Position numbers and translations under genes: made by a program. The notes under the pieces are model-generated. The model did no database searches. It had not been told where the DNA came from and saw only the letters and a program-made list of their open reading frames with translations. A stretch of 64,000 nt of DNA from Actinomadura nitritigenes (GTDB taxonomy: Bacteria > Actinomycetota > Actinomycetes > Streptosporangiales > Streptosporangiaceae). The first letter of the stretch is position 1, and the number at the start of each line of letters is the position of its first letter. This document shows, one piece after another, positions 34,803 through 42,994 of this stretch. The stretch is taken from the NCBI RefSeq assembly GCF_017573545.1, contig NZ_JAGEOK010000023.1, forward strand, positions 107,520 through 171,519, given 5' to 3'.

Positions 34803-36236
34803 ATGGGCGTCATCAAGGACATCCTCACGTTCCTGGCGAACAACGTCTTCGGCCAGGTCCCGATCCTGATCGGGCTCATCACGCTCGCCGGGCTGATCCT
34901 GCAGGGCAAGCGGGCGGAGGACGTCGTCGCGGGCGCGCTGCGCGCCACGATCGGCGTGGTGATCCTGTTCATCGGCGTCGACGTGTTCACCGGCGGGCTC
35001 GCCAGCTTCCAGACGGTGCTGGCGAGCGCGATGGGCACGACGCCGCCGCACGCCGACCACTCGCTCACCGACTTCCTGTCGAAGCAGGGCGGCACGATCG
35101 CGCTGGTGATCACGGTGGCGTTCCTCGCGCACGTGCTGATCGTGCGGCTCTTCCCCGCCGCGCGGTACCTGTACCTGACCGGCCACCTGATGTTCTGGAT
35201 CAGCACGGTGACGGTGGCGTCGCTCGTGACGATCGCGCCCGGCGCGAACCAGCTCACGCTGGTGCTGTGCGGGGCCGGGTTCGTCGCCGCGTACTGGACG
35301 CTGCAGCCGCTGTGGATGCGGCCGCTCATGCGCCGCGTGATGCCCGACGACCGGTTCGGGTACGCGCACACCAGCTCGCTGGCCTGCCTCATCACCGGTT
35401 ACGCCGCCCGGCCGCTCGGCAGCCGAGAGAAGCACGACACCGAGAGGCTGACGCTGCCCCGGCAGCTGTCGTTCTTCAAGGACGTCACCATCAGCACCGC
35501 GCTGATCATCTCGGTGATCATGCTGCTGGGGGTCGCGTTCGCCGACCACGGCGTGGTGGCCGGGGCCGCCGCCGAGATGGACGACAAGCTGTCCCCGTGG
35601 GTGTGGGGACTGCTGGTCGGGCTGCGGTTCGCGGGCGGCATCGCGATCCTGCTGTACGGGGTCCGGATGTTCCTCGGCGAGATCGTCCCGGCGTTCAAGG
35701 GCTTCAGCGACCGGGTCATCCCCGGCACCCGGCCCGCGCTGGACGCGCCGACCGTCTTCCCCGTCGCGCCGACCGCGGTCATGCTCGGGTTCGTGACGTC
35801 CACGGTGGTGTTCCTGGCCTGCCTCGCGGTCTCCGCGGCGGCCGGCTGGTTCACTCTCGCCCCGCCCATGATCATGCTGTTCTTCGTCGGCGGCGCGGCG
35901 GGGCTGTTCGGCAACGTGGCGGCGGGCTGGCGCGGCGCCGTCCTCGGCGGCGTGGTCTCCGGCCTGATCCTGGCGGTCGGCCAGGGCTTCACCTGGGGGC
36001 TGTACGAGCGGACGGCGCCGGAGCTGTCCACCCTCGCCGACCCCGACTGGTACGCGATCGGATGGCTGCTGAAGGCGGCGGACCCGGTCATCGACGCGGG
36101 GACGGTCTGGCTGGTGCCGGCCGTCGCGCTCGCCGCGACCGTGGTCACCCTGGTCCTGCTCGGCCGCGCGGACAGGCGCCGCGCCACCGCCGAGGGCGAG
36201 CCCGCGGCCGCCGGCACGGCCGCCGCCGAGGCGTGA
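34803..36236 (+). CDS. PTS EIIC component, ascorbate/SgaT (UlaA) family
   Basis: A 477-residue integral membrane permease with ten or more hydrophobic segments. It begins MGVIKDILTFLANNVFGQVP, has a motif typical of UlaA/SgaT (GLILQGKRAEDVVAGALRAT) and a conserved FGYAHTSSLACLITGY loop. Family members bring in L-ascorbate or related sugars and hand them to EIIB for phosphorylation. Here the C-terminus ends in a hydrophilic Ala/Glu tail. The SD (GAGG) is in the loop of a small hairpin (GAAGT/ACTTC at 34784-34799). Substrate is uncertain because ula catabolic genes are missing. Confidence 0.9.
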   Translation: MGVIKDILTFLANNVFGQVPILIGLITLAGLILQGKRAEDVVAGALRATIGVVILFIGVDVFTGGLASFQTVLASAMGTTPPHADHSLTDFLSKQGGTIALVITVAFLAHVLIVRLFPAARYLYLTGHLMFWISTVTVASLVTIAPGANQLTLVLCGAGFVAAYWTLQPLWMRPLMRRVMPDDRFGYAHTSSLACLITGYAARPLGSREKHDTERLTLPRQLSFFKDVTISTALIISVIMLLGVAFADHGVVAGAAAEMDDKLSPWVWGLLVGLRFAGGIAILLYGVRMFLGEIVPAFKGFSDRVIPGTRPALDAPTVFPVAPTAVMLGFVTSTVVFLACLAVSAAAGWFTLAPPMIMLFFVGGAAGLFGNVAAGWRGAVLGGVVSGLILAVGQGFTWGLYERTAPELSTLADPDWYAIGWLLKAADPVIDAGTVWLVPAVALAATVVTLVLLGRADRRRATAEGEPAAAGTAAAEA

Positions 36237-36261
36237 ACGACTCACAACGGAGGGAACCGAC

Positions 36262-36564
36262 ATGGCACTGGACAGGCGGCTGGAGGTCCTCGCGGTATGC
36301 GGGGTCGGCATGGGCTCCAGCCTGATGCTGAAGATGACCGCCGAGGACGCGCTGAGCTCGCTCGGCGTGGACGCCCGGGTGGAGAACACCGACGTGTCGT
36401 CCGCGCGGGGCATGTCCCCGGACGTGGTGATCGGGCAGGGCATGCACACCGGCGAGATCGCCGACCTCGCGCCGGTCGTCATCACGATCAGCGACTTCCT
36501 GGACAAGGACGGCCTCGCCGCGCAGCTGAAGGAGCGGCTGACCGGGCAGGGGTGGCTGCCGTGA
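36262..36564 (+). CDS. PTS EIIB component, ascorbate-type
   Basis: A 100-residue cytoplasmic phosphotransfer protein. The phosphocysteine is C13 in VLAVCGVGMGSSLMLKM, the P-loop-like motif of UlaB/lactose-type EIIB domains. It accepts phosphate from EIIA and passes it to the sugar at EIIC. GGAGGGAA lies a few bases before the ATG. The stop overlaps the GTG start of the EIIA gene. Confidence 0.92.
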   Translation: MALDRRLEVLAVCGVGMGSSLMLKMTAEDALSSLGVDARVENTDVSSARGMSPDVVIGQGMHTGEIADLAPVVITISDFLDKDGLAAQLKERLTGQGWLP

Positions 36565-36998
36565 CCGTCATCGCCGCGAACGACGACGTCGCTGCGCGGG
36601 ACTGGCGGGAGGCCGTCCGGGAGGCCGCGTCCGCGCTGGTCTCCGCGGGCGCCGCGGGCGAGGGCTATCCGGCGGCGTGCGAGCGGGTGGTCGAGGAGAA
36701 CGGCCCGTACATCGTGCTGACGAAGGGCCTCGCGCTCGTCCACGCCCGGCCCGAGGACGGCGGGCTGGCCGTCGGCGTCGGCGTGACCCGGCTGGCCGCG
36801 CCGGTGGAGTTCGGGCATCCCGACAACGACCCGGTCGACCTCCTACTCGCGTTCTGCACCCCGGACCCGGACGCGCACGTCGGCACGCTCGCCGCGCTCG
36901 CCCGGTCGCTGTCGGGCGGGCTCGCCGACCGGCTGCGCGCCGCGCCCGGCCGGGAGGAGCTGGCCGGCGCCCTCAAGGAGGCCGTGCCCGATGCCTGA
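36561..36998 (+). CDS. PTS EIIA component (mannitol/fructose EIIA_2 type)
   Basis: A 145-residue EIIA. The phospho-accepting histidine is H61 in GLALVHARPEDGG, matching the ALPHAR-type motif of EIIA_2 domains with Val in place of Pro. The start is the GTG that overlaps the EIIB stop (GTGA). The end overlaps the SIS gene by eight bases. It receives phosphate from HPr, which together with enzyme I must be encoded elsewhere in the genome. Confidence 0.9.
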   Translation: MTVIAANDDVAARDWREAVREAASALVSAGAAGEGYPAACERVVEENGPYIVLTKGLALVHARPEDGGLAVGVGVTRLAAPVEFGHPDNDPVDLLLAFCTPDPDAHVGTLAALARSLSGGLADRLRAAPGREELAGALKEAVPDA

Positions 36999-37734
36999 CG
37001 CCGCCCGGCAGCGGCTCCCCGGCCGGGTGCGGGCCCTGCTCGACGACCTCGACGCCGCCTCCGGCGAGGCGATCGGCGCAGCGGCGGCGCTGCTGCTCGA
37101 CGCGGTCCAGGCGGGCGGGATCGTGCACGTCGCCGGGGCCGGGCACTCGCTGGTGATGGTGTGCGAGACGTTCTACCGGGCCGGCGGGCTCGCCGCGGTC
37201 CGCCCGATCTGGGCGCCGGACGTGCTCCCGCTGGACGACGCCGTGCGCAGCACCCGCGCCGAGCGGCGCGCCGGCGTCGGCCGCGCCGTCGTCAGGGAGG
37301 CCGCGCCCGCCCCGCCGGACGTCGCGGTGGTGTTCTCCACCAGCGGCCGCAACCCGTACCCGGTGGAGATCGCCGAGGAGTGCGCGGCCCGGAACGTCCC
37401 GGTGGTCGCGGTGACCTCGGCCCGCGCCGCGAGCGGCGCCGCCGCCCGGGCCGCGACGACGCTCGCCGACCACGCCGCGATCGTGGTGGACACCCGGGTG
37501 CCGCCCGGCGACGTCCTGCATCCGCCGGACGCGCCGCGGACCGCCGCGGTCTCCACGATCCTCGCCGCGTACGCCTGGTCGCGGGTCCTCGCCGACCTCG
37601 ACGACCTCGCCGCCGCGCGCGGCGTGGAGCCGCCCCGGTGGACGAGCGCGAACGTGCCGGGCGGCGACGAGCGGAACACCGCGCTCATCGAGCGCTACCG
37701 GCACCGCGTCCCCGAGCTGGCCGGAGGCGAGTGA
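36991..37734 (+). CDS. SIS-domain sugar isomerase, UPF0309-like
   Basis: A 247-residue protein with one SIS domain (HVAGAGHSLVMVCETFYRAG, VVFSTSGRNPYPVEIAEECA). Proteins of this subgroup sit in amino-sugar and sugar-acid operons and are thought to isomerise or bind phosphosugars. Its overlap with the EIIA gene means it belongs to the PTS operon, so the imported sugar phosphate is its probable substrate. Together with a DasR-like regulator this favours an amino sugar, but no deacetylase or deaminase is present. Confidence 0.88.
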   Translation: MPDAARQRLPGRVRALLDDLDAASGEAIGAAAALLLDAVQAGGIVHVAGAGHSLVMVCETFYRAGGLAAVRPIWAPDVLPLDDAVRSTRAERRAGVGRAVVREAAPAPPDVAVVFSTSGRNPYPVEIAEECAARNVPVVAVTSARAASGAAARAATTLADHAAIVVDTRVPPGDVLHPPDAPRTAAVSTILAAYAWSRVLADLDDLAAARGVEPPRWTSANVPGGDERNTALIERYRHRVPELAGGE

Positions 37735-37787
37735 CCGGCCAAGGCTGACCGGCCAAGGCTGACCGGCCAGAGGTGACCGGCGCCGGC
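37732..37787. repeat. Four tandem copies of a 14-bp unit
   Basis: TGACCGGCCAAGGC is repeated twice perfectly (37732-37745, 37746-37759), then in two diverged copies (TGACCGGCCAGAGG and TGACCGGCGCCGGC). The stop codon of the SIS gene is the first TGA of the array. A second imperfect pair with a 21-base period (CCGTTCCAGCCCGCG and CCGTTCTAGCCCGCG) follows at 37804-37842. Confidence 0.85.
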
Positions 37788-37829
37788 CGCTCCCGCCGGC
37801 CGGCCGTTCCAGCCCGCGGGGAAACCGTT

Positions 37830-38366
37830 CTAGCCCGCGAGGAGGCCGGCGCGGTCGGGGACGGTGCGGGGCAGCTCCCGCAGCCAGGACGCCGCGTCGT
37901 CCGGCCACCAGCGGCCGGGCGACAGCCGGCCCAGCTCCGCGGCGACCCGCGACGGGACGGAGGGCGCCGGGACGACGCGGGCGGGCGCGGCGCCGGCCAG
38001 GACGCCAAGCCACCAGTGCCGCGCGGTCTCGGGCATCTCCTCGGGGTCGAGGACGATGTAGTAGTCGGGGAGCTGCGCCCTGCCCGAGCGCAGCGCCGCG
38101 AGGGCCTCCTCGACGGCGACCTCCAGCGGGCCGGGGGCGGACGCCCCGTCGAAGAACGCGGTCCAGGCGTCCCGGACGGCGGCGAGCGGGTCGTCGTCGT
38201 GCACCACGTAGGTGCCGGCGGCGCGGCCCACCAGCGCGGCGAACTCGGCGGGCGGGACGTCGCCGCGGACCAGGGCGCGGACGTTGTGCAGCCCGCCCAG
38301 CCCGGCGACCACGTCGCCGGCCCGCTCCCCCGCCACGACGACCACGGTGCTGCTCGATCGGCGCAT
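37830..38366 (-). CDS. Hypothetical protein
   Basis: A 178-residue soluble protein that I do not recognise. It has no signal peptide or membrane segment. Its N-terminus is beta-strand-like (SSTVVVVAGERAGDVVAGL), its middle is acidic and helical (LEVAVEEALAALRSG), and a Trp-rich C-terminal stretch (RHWWLGVLAGAAPARVV, SPGRWWPDDAASWLRELP) is notable. Codon use matches its neighbours. It converges with the PTS operon and is divergent from the EF-hand gene. Reading-frame composition supports a real gene, while function is unknown. Confidence 0.7.
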   Translation of the reverse strand: MRRSSSTVVVVAGERAGDVVAGLGGLHNVRALVRGDVPPAEFAALVGRAAGTYVVHDDDPLAAVRDAWTAFFDGASAPGPLEVAVEEALAALRSGRAQLPDYYIVLDPEEMPETARHWWLGVLAGAAPARVVPAPSVPSRVAAELGRLSPGRWWPDDAASWLRELPRTVPDRAGLLAG

Positions 38367-38463
38367 GCCCGGAGTCTATGATGCGGGCGTATCGGACCAG
38401 TTCGGCCCGAGGGGGACGACCCCTCGCGCCCCGTCCGACTTCGTCGGGGATCAGAGGAGTGAG

Positions 38464-38694
38464 ATGACCACCAGGCCGACCGAGGACGACCTGCTCGCCG
38501 TGTTCACGAGGGCGGACCTCGGCAAGGACGAGCGGCTCGACCTGATGGAGTTCACGCTCGTCCTGGAGCACCTCGGGCTGTCGTGGACACGCGCGGAGAC
38601 GCAGGACAGGTTCGAGAAGGCCGACGCCAACCTCGACGGGTTCATCTCCTACGCCGAGTACCGGGCGATCCTCGAGGAGCAGGGCTGGGCCTGA
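38464..38694 (+). CDS. Small EF-hand calcium-binding protein
   Basis: A 76-residue protein. Residues 54-65 form a canonical EF-hand loop (DANLDGFISYAE with ligands D54, N56, D58, F60 backbone and E65). A first loop at residues 18-29 (DLGKDERLDLME) keeps D18, D22 and E29 but lacks the usual Gly at position 6, so it may bind calcium weakly. Small calmodulin-like proteins such as CabD are known from Streptomyces. AGAGGAG precedes the ATG. It converges on pgi. Confidence 0.9.
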   Translation: MTTRPTEDDLLAVFTRADLGKDERLDLMEFTLVLEHLGLSWTRAETQDRFEKADANLDGFISYAEYRAILEEQGWA

Positions 38695-38708
38695 CCTCGG
38701 ACGCGACG

Positions 38709-38753
38709 GAACGGAACGGGCCCGCCGGCCGCACCGGCGGGCCCGTTCCGTTC
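38709..38753. terminator. Bidirectional hairpin terminator
   Basis: A perfect 20-base-pair stem (38709-38728 with 38734-38753) and a five-base loop lie between the convergent EF-hand and pgi genes. Confidence 0.85.
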
Positions 38754-38760
38754 GCTCCGG

Positions 38761-40392
38761 TCAGACCCGGCGTCCGCGCAGCTCGCGGTACCTGCGGACG
38801 AGCGCGGCGGTGGAGGGGTCGGGCGCCTGCGCCGGCGGCTCCTCCGAGGTGAGCGCGGGCGCGAGGTCCTGCGCCATCACCTTGCCGAGCTCGACGCCCC
38901 ACTGGTCGAAGGAGTCGATGCCCCAGATCGTCCCCTCGACGAACACGATGTGCTCGTAGAGGGCGACCAGCTCGCCGAGCGTCTTCGGGGTCAGCTTCGG
39001 GACCAGGATCGTGCTGGTCGGCCGGTTGCCCGGCATCACCTTGTGCGGCACGACCGCGGCGGGCGTCCCCTCGGCGGCGATCTCGTCGGCGGTCTTGCCG
39101 AACGCCAGCGCGGACGTCTGCGCGAGCAGGTTCGCGGTGAGCAGGTCGTGCATGCCGGCCCGGTCCTCGAACGGCTCGGCGAACCCGATGAAGTCGGCCG
39201 GGACCAGCCGGGTGCCCTGGTGCAGCAGCTGGTAGAAGGCGTGCTGGCCGTTGGTGCCGGGCTCGCCCCAGAAGATCGCGCCGGTCTGCGCCACGACCGG
39301 CGCGCCGTCGGCCCGCACCGACTTGCCGTTGGACTCCATCGTCAGCTGCTGCAGGTAGGCGGGGAAGCGCGACAGCCGCTGGCTGTAGGGCAGCACGGCG
39401 CGGGTCTGCGCGCCGAAGAAGTCGGTGTACCAGACCCCGAGCAGGCCCATCAGCACCGGCATGTTCGCCTCGAACGGCGCGGTGCGGAAGTGCTCGTCGA
39501 TCGCGCGGAACCCGGCCAGCATCTCCCGGAAGCCCTCGCCGCCGATCGCGATCATCAGCGACAGGCCGATGGCGCCGTCGAAGGAGTAGCGGCCGCCGAC
39601 CCAGTCCCAGAAGCCGAACATGTTGTCGGTGTCGATGCCGAAGTCCGCGACCCGCTCGGCGTTGGTCGACACCGCGACGAAGTGCCGGGAGACGGCCTTG
39701 TCGTCGCCGAGGGCGTCGATCAGCCACTGCCGCGCCACCTTGGCGTTCGTCAGGGTCTCCAGCGTGCCGAACGTCTTGGAGCTGATGACGAACAGCGTCC
39801 GCTCGGCGTCGAGTCCGGCGAGCTTGCCGAGGATGTCGGCCGGGTCGATGTTGGAGACGAACCGGCAGGAGATCCCCGCGTCCACGTAGTCGTGCAGCGC
39901 CTCGTAGGCCATCGCGGGGCCGAGGTCGGAGCCGCCGATACCGATGTTGACGACCGTGGTGATCCGCTTTCCGGTGAACCCCGTCCACTCCCCCGACCGG
40001 ACCCGTTCCGCGAACCGGGACATCTTGTCCAGGACGGCGTGCACGTCGGCGGCGACGTCCTGCCCGTCCACCGTCAGCGCCTCCCCCGGCGGCAGCCGCA
40101 GCGCGGTGTGCAGGACGGCGCGGTCCTCGCTGACGTTGATGTGCTCCCCGGAGAACATCGCCGCGATCCGGTCGCGCAGCCCCGCCCGCTCCGCCAGCGC
40201 CACCAGCAGCCGCAGCGTCTCGTCGGTCGCCCGGTGCTTGGAGTAGTCCAGGCAGAGGTCCCCGGCGGTCACGGTCATGCGCTCGACGCGCCCCGGGTCC
40301 TCGGCGAACAGCTCCCGCAGGTTCCGGCCCGCGAGCGCCGCCTGGTGCTCGGCCAGCGCCGTCCACTCGGGCGACTCGGTGATATCAGCCAT
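38761..40392 (-). CDS. pgi: Glucose-6-phosphate isomerase
   Basis: A 543-residue glycolytic enzyme, usual length for bacterial Pgi. Visible motifs are NIGIGGSDLGPAMAYEALHD, the catalytic region FWDWVGGRYS, GIDSFDQWGVELGK near the C-terminus (active-site Lys), and FIGFAEPFEDRAGMHDLLTA. It interconverts glucose 6-phosphate and fructose 6-phosphate. The ATG chosen begins MADITESPEW and is preceded by AGAGAGG; an upstream in-frame ATG (40404) is possible. It is a monocistronic unit. Confidence 0.96.
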   Translation of the reverse strand: MADITESPEWTALAEHQAALAGRNLRELFAEDPGRVERMTVTAGDLCLDYSKHRATDETLRLLVALAERAGLRDRIAAMFSGEHINVSEDRAVLHTALRLPPGEALTVDGQDVAADVHAVLDKMSRFAERVRSGEWTGFTGKRITTVVNIGIGGSDLGPAMAYEALHDYVDAGISCRFVSNIDPADILGKLAGLDAERTLFVISSKTFGTLETLTNAKVARQWLIDALGDDKAVSRHFVAVSTNAERVADFGIDTDNMFGFWDWVGGRYSFDGAIGLSLMIAIGGEGFREMLAGFRAIDEHFRTAPFEANMPVLMGLLGVWYTDFFGAQTRAVLPYSQRLSRFPAYLQQLTMESNGKSVRADGAPVVAQTGAIFWGEPGTNGQHAFYQLLHQGTRLVPADFIGFAEPFEDRAGMHDLLTANLLAQTSALAFGKTADEIAAEGTPAAVVPHKVMPGNRPTSTILVPKLTPKTLGELVALYEHIVFVEGTIWGIDSFDQWGVELGKVMAQDLAPALTSEEPPAQAPDPSTAALVRRYRELRGRRV

Positions 40393-40610
40393 TGCCTCTC
40401 TCATCTCCTCGGCGGGGCCGGGCGGGCGCCGACGGCCCCCGGGCGCTCCGCCGCCCCCCACGGCGATCATAGGTCGGCGGCGCGCGGCGCTCGCAACGCT
40501 CTCCCCGACCGGGGAGTGTTCCCACCCGGACGACCGGTCGGTCCGGCCGCGCGGATAGGGTCGGCGCCGTACGCGGCCGGACGGGTTCCGGAAGGTTCAC
40601 GGGAGGGTTC

Positions 40611-41417
40611 ATGGGCGGCGTCCCGCGGGACATGGCGCGGCTGTTCGAGCTGACGGCGCTGGGCGGCGACGTCTTCGTGGCGGACTCCCCGTCGGTGGGG
40701 CGGCCGCGGCTGTTCGGCGGGCAGGTCGCCGGGCAGGCGCTGCGGGCCGCCTGCCGCACCGCGGACGGGCGCCCCCCGCACTCGCTCCACGCCTATTTCA
40801 TCCGGCCGGGCGCCCCCGAGGAGCCGCTGCGGTTCGAGGTGGCCCGCACCCGCGACGGGCGGTCCTTCTCCACCCGGCACGTCACCGCGAGCCAGGGCGG
40901 CAAGCCGATCCTGGAGCTGATCGCCTCGTTCCACGAGCCGGAGGACGGGTTCGACTGGCAGCCGCCCGGCCCGTCCGGGACGCCGGAGCCCGAGGGGCTG
41001 CCGGAGCCGACGCTGCCCGGGTTCTTCAAGCACCCGATCGGGTTCGAGATCCGCGTGGTGAACCCGCCGGGCGAGGGCGAGTTCCCCATGCCGCACCCGT
41101 TCTGGATCCGGGCGGACCGGCCGGTCGGCGACGACCCCGCGCTGCACGCGTGCCTGCTGGCCTACCTGTCCGACATGGGGGTGGTGAGCAGCGCCCGCGC
41201 GCCGGGCTCGCCGAAGCGGCTCGTCACCGCCGTCACCCTGGACCACGCGATGTGGTTCCACCGGGCGCCGCGCGTGGACCAGTGGCTGCTCTACTCGGTG
41301 GAGCCGGTGACCAACCACGGGGCGCGGGGACTCGCGCGCGGAACGCTCCACACGGCGGACGGCACGCTCGTCGCGTCCATCGCCCAGGAGGCGCTCCTGA
41401 GGCCCGCCACCGGCTGA
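40611..41417 (+). CDS. tesB: Acyl-CoA thioesterase II (TesB-like)
   Basis: A 268-residue double-hotdog thioesterase. Characteristic segments are RPRLFGGQVAGQALRAACRT, HSLHAYFIRPG and the C-terminal WLLYSVEPVTNHGARGLARG, with the catalytic Asp expected at VTLDHAMWFH and Gln in SIAQEALLR. It hydrolyses acyl-CoA to fatty acid and CoA in the cytoplasm. GGGAGG supports the ATG. It ends before a strong terminator shared with the MFS gene. Confidence 0.93.
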   Translation: MGGVPRDMARLFELTALGGDVFVADSPSVGRPRLFGGQVAGQALRAACRTADGRPPHSLHAYFIRPGAPEEPLRFEVARTRDGRSFSTRHVTASQGGKPILELIASFHEPEDGFDWQPPGPSGTPEPEGLPEPTLPGFFKHPIGFEIRVVNPPGEGEFPMPHPFWIRADRPVGDDPALHACLLAYLSDMGVVSSARAPGSPKRLVTAVTLDHAMWFHRAPRVDQWLLYSVEPVTNHGARGLARGTLHTADGTLVASIAQEALLRPATG

Positions 41418-41419
41418 GC

Positions 41420-41458
41420 CACGTCGCCCCCGCGCGCCGTGCGCGCGGGGGCGACGTG
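41420..41458. terminator. Bidirectional hairpin terminator
   Basis: A perfect 18-base-pair stem with a three-base loop (CGT) lies between the convergent tesB and MFS genes. Confidence 0.85.
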
Positions 41459-41470
41459 ATCCCGGGATCG

Positions 41471-42745
41471 TCAGGCCTTGGCGGCGACCAGCGCCGGCGC
41501 CGGCGCGACCGCCGGAGCCGGCGTGGTCGCGGCGGCCGTGCCGGTGCGGCGCACGCGGGCGAAGCCGTAGGCGGCGGCGGACGCGACGGCCAGGCAGACG
41601 ACGCCGGCCAGCATGAGCGCGGCGCGGGGGCCGAGGGTGTCGCTGAGCGCGCCGAGCGCCGGGCCGCCCACCGCGCCGGACGCGGCGCCGACCATGCCCT
41701 GCGCGGCGATGACGCGGCCCCGCAGGTGGCCGGGGCTGTCCAGCTGGACGCGGGTGGCGACGGTGGTGTCCAGGACGACGGCACCGGCCGCGATCGGCAG
41801 CATCGCGGCGCCGAACAGCGCCAGGTTAGGCGCGAAGCCGCTGAGGAGCTGGCCCGCGGAGCAGATCGTCGCCGTGATCAGCAGCAGCCGGAGCGGGAGC
41901 CGGGTGCGGGACGCGGCGTACACGCCGCCGAGGACGGTCCCGACGGCGAAGAGCACCGACAGGGCGCCGTAGCCGGCGGCGCCGGCGTGCAGCGGCCCCT
42001 GGCTCATCGCCGCCATCGTCACCTGGTAGTTGCGGCCGAGGCTGCCGAGCGCGAAGGCGAGCCCGAACATGATCAGCAGCCGGGGGTTGCCGAGGACGTA
42101 CCGGAACCCGGCGACGATGCCGCGCTCGCCCGGCTCGGCGGGCGGCAGCACGTGCAGTTCCCGTGTGCGCATCAGCCCGATCGCGAGCAGCACCCCGAGG
42201 AAGCTCACCGCGTTGGCCGCGAACGCGCCGGGCACGCCCGCCAGCGGGATGATCACGCCGGCGAGGCTCATGCCGAGGATCCGGCCGCCGGAGCTCAGCA
42301 CCGAGCCGAGCGCCAGGCCGTTGGACAGGTCCTCGGGTCCGACGACCTCGGCGCCGAACCGGCCGAGCGCGGGCGAGGTCATCGCGGTGACCATGCCGGA
42401 CGCCAGCGAGATCGCGTACAGGCCGCCGGTGCCGGACGGGTCGCCGGCGGCGATCACCGCGAGCACCGTGGACAGCGCCGCCTGGGCGATCTGGCCGGCC
42501 GCCACGACGTACCGGGCGGGGAGGCGGTCGGCGATCACCCCGCCCCACGGGCCGAGCAGCATGGTCGGCAGGGCCTGCAGGACCAGGCCCAGCCCGACGC
42601 TGGTGGCCGAGTGGGTGATGGACAGGATGAGCCAGTTCATCGCCAGGACCTGCATCCACGTCCCGGTGATCGAGACGAAGTCCGCGGTGGCCCAGAGCCG
42701 GTAGTTGTGATGGCGCATCGAGCGCAGCATCACCGGGATCGCCAA
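41471..42745 (-). CDS. MFS transporter (EntS/DUF894-like)
   Basis: A 424-residue 12-helix transporter of the major facilitator superfamily, starting with TTG (GGGGAGAGG just upstream); an ATG five codons in is an alternative. The pattern HHNYRLWATADFVSITGTWM and the loop GPWGGVIADRLPARYV are typical of the EntS/drug-exporter branch. The C-terminus is an Ala/Pro-rich tail. Substrate unknown; proton-coupled export is likely. It diverges from the aldehyde dehydrogenase gene. Confidence 0.88.
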   Translation of the reverse strand: MAIPVMLRSMRHHNYRLWATADFVSITGTWMQVLAMNWLILSITHSATSVGLGLVLQALPTMLLGPWGGVIADRLPARYVVAAGQIAQAALSTVLAVIAAGDPSGTGGLYAISLASGMVTAMTSPALGRFGAEVVGPEDLSNGLALGSVLSSGGRILGMSLAGVIIPLAGVPGAFAANAVSFLGVLLAIGLMRTRELHVLPPAEPGERGIVAGFRYVLGNPRLLIMFGLAFALGSLGRNYQVTMAAMSQGPLHAGAAGYGALSVLFAVGTVLGGVYAASRTRLPLRLLLITATICSAGQLLSGFAPNLALFGAAMLPIAAGAVVLDTTVATRVQLDSPGHLRGRVIAAQGMVGAASGAVGGPALGALSDTLGPRAALMLAGVVCLAVASAAAYGFARVRRTGTAAATTPAPAVAPAPALVAAKA

Positions 42746-42994
42746 GGTCCTCTCCCCTTCAAAGGCAGCTTCAAAGGGGGTTAAACGCCACCGGTTCCGT
42801 GGAACGTTCCGGTCAAGGGAAGTGCGTGAGCCATGTCACGTTTGACCAGGTCAGCCTCGGGCAGCGGCGAACCGGCCCGGAGCCCCCGCCACCCCGGGGA
42901 TCCCGCGCGGCGCGGCCGTCCGCCCCCGTGTTTCCTGGGAGGGCGCACGGGCACGTCCCCGATGAACAGGCGGACACCCAGGGAGCATCCGGAC

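Noticed and set aside
36561..36998. EIIA as a broken gene because of the Val in place of Pro before the active histidine
   Set aside because: The histidine and surrounding residues are intact, the length is normal, and the gene is coupled to its neighbours.
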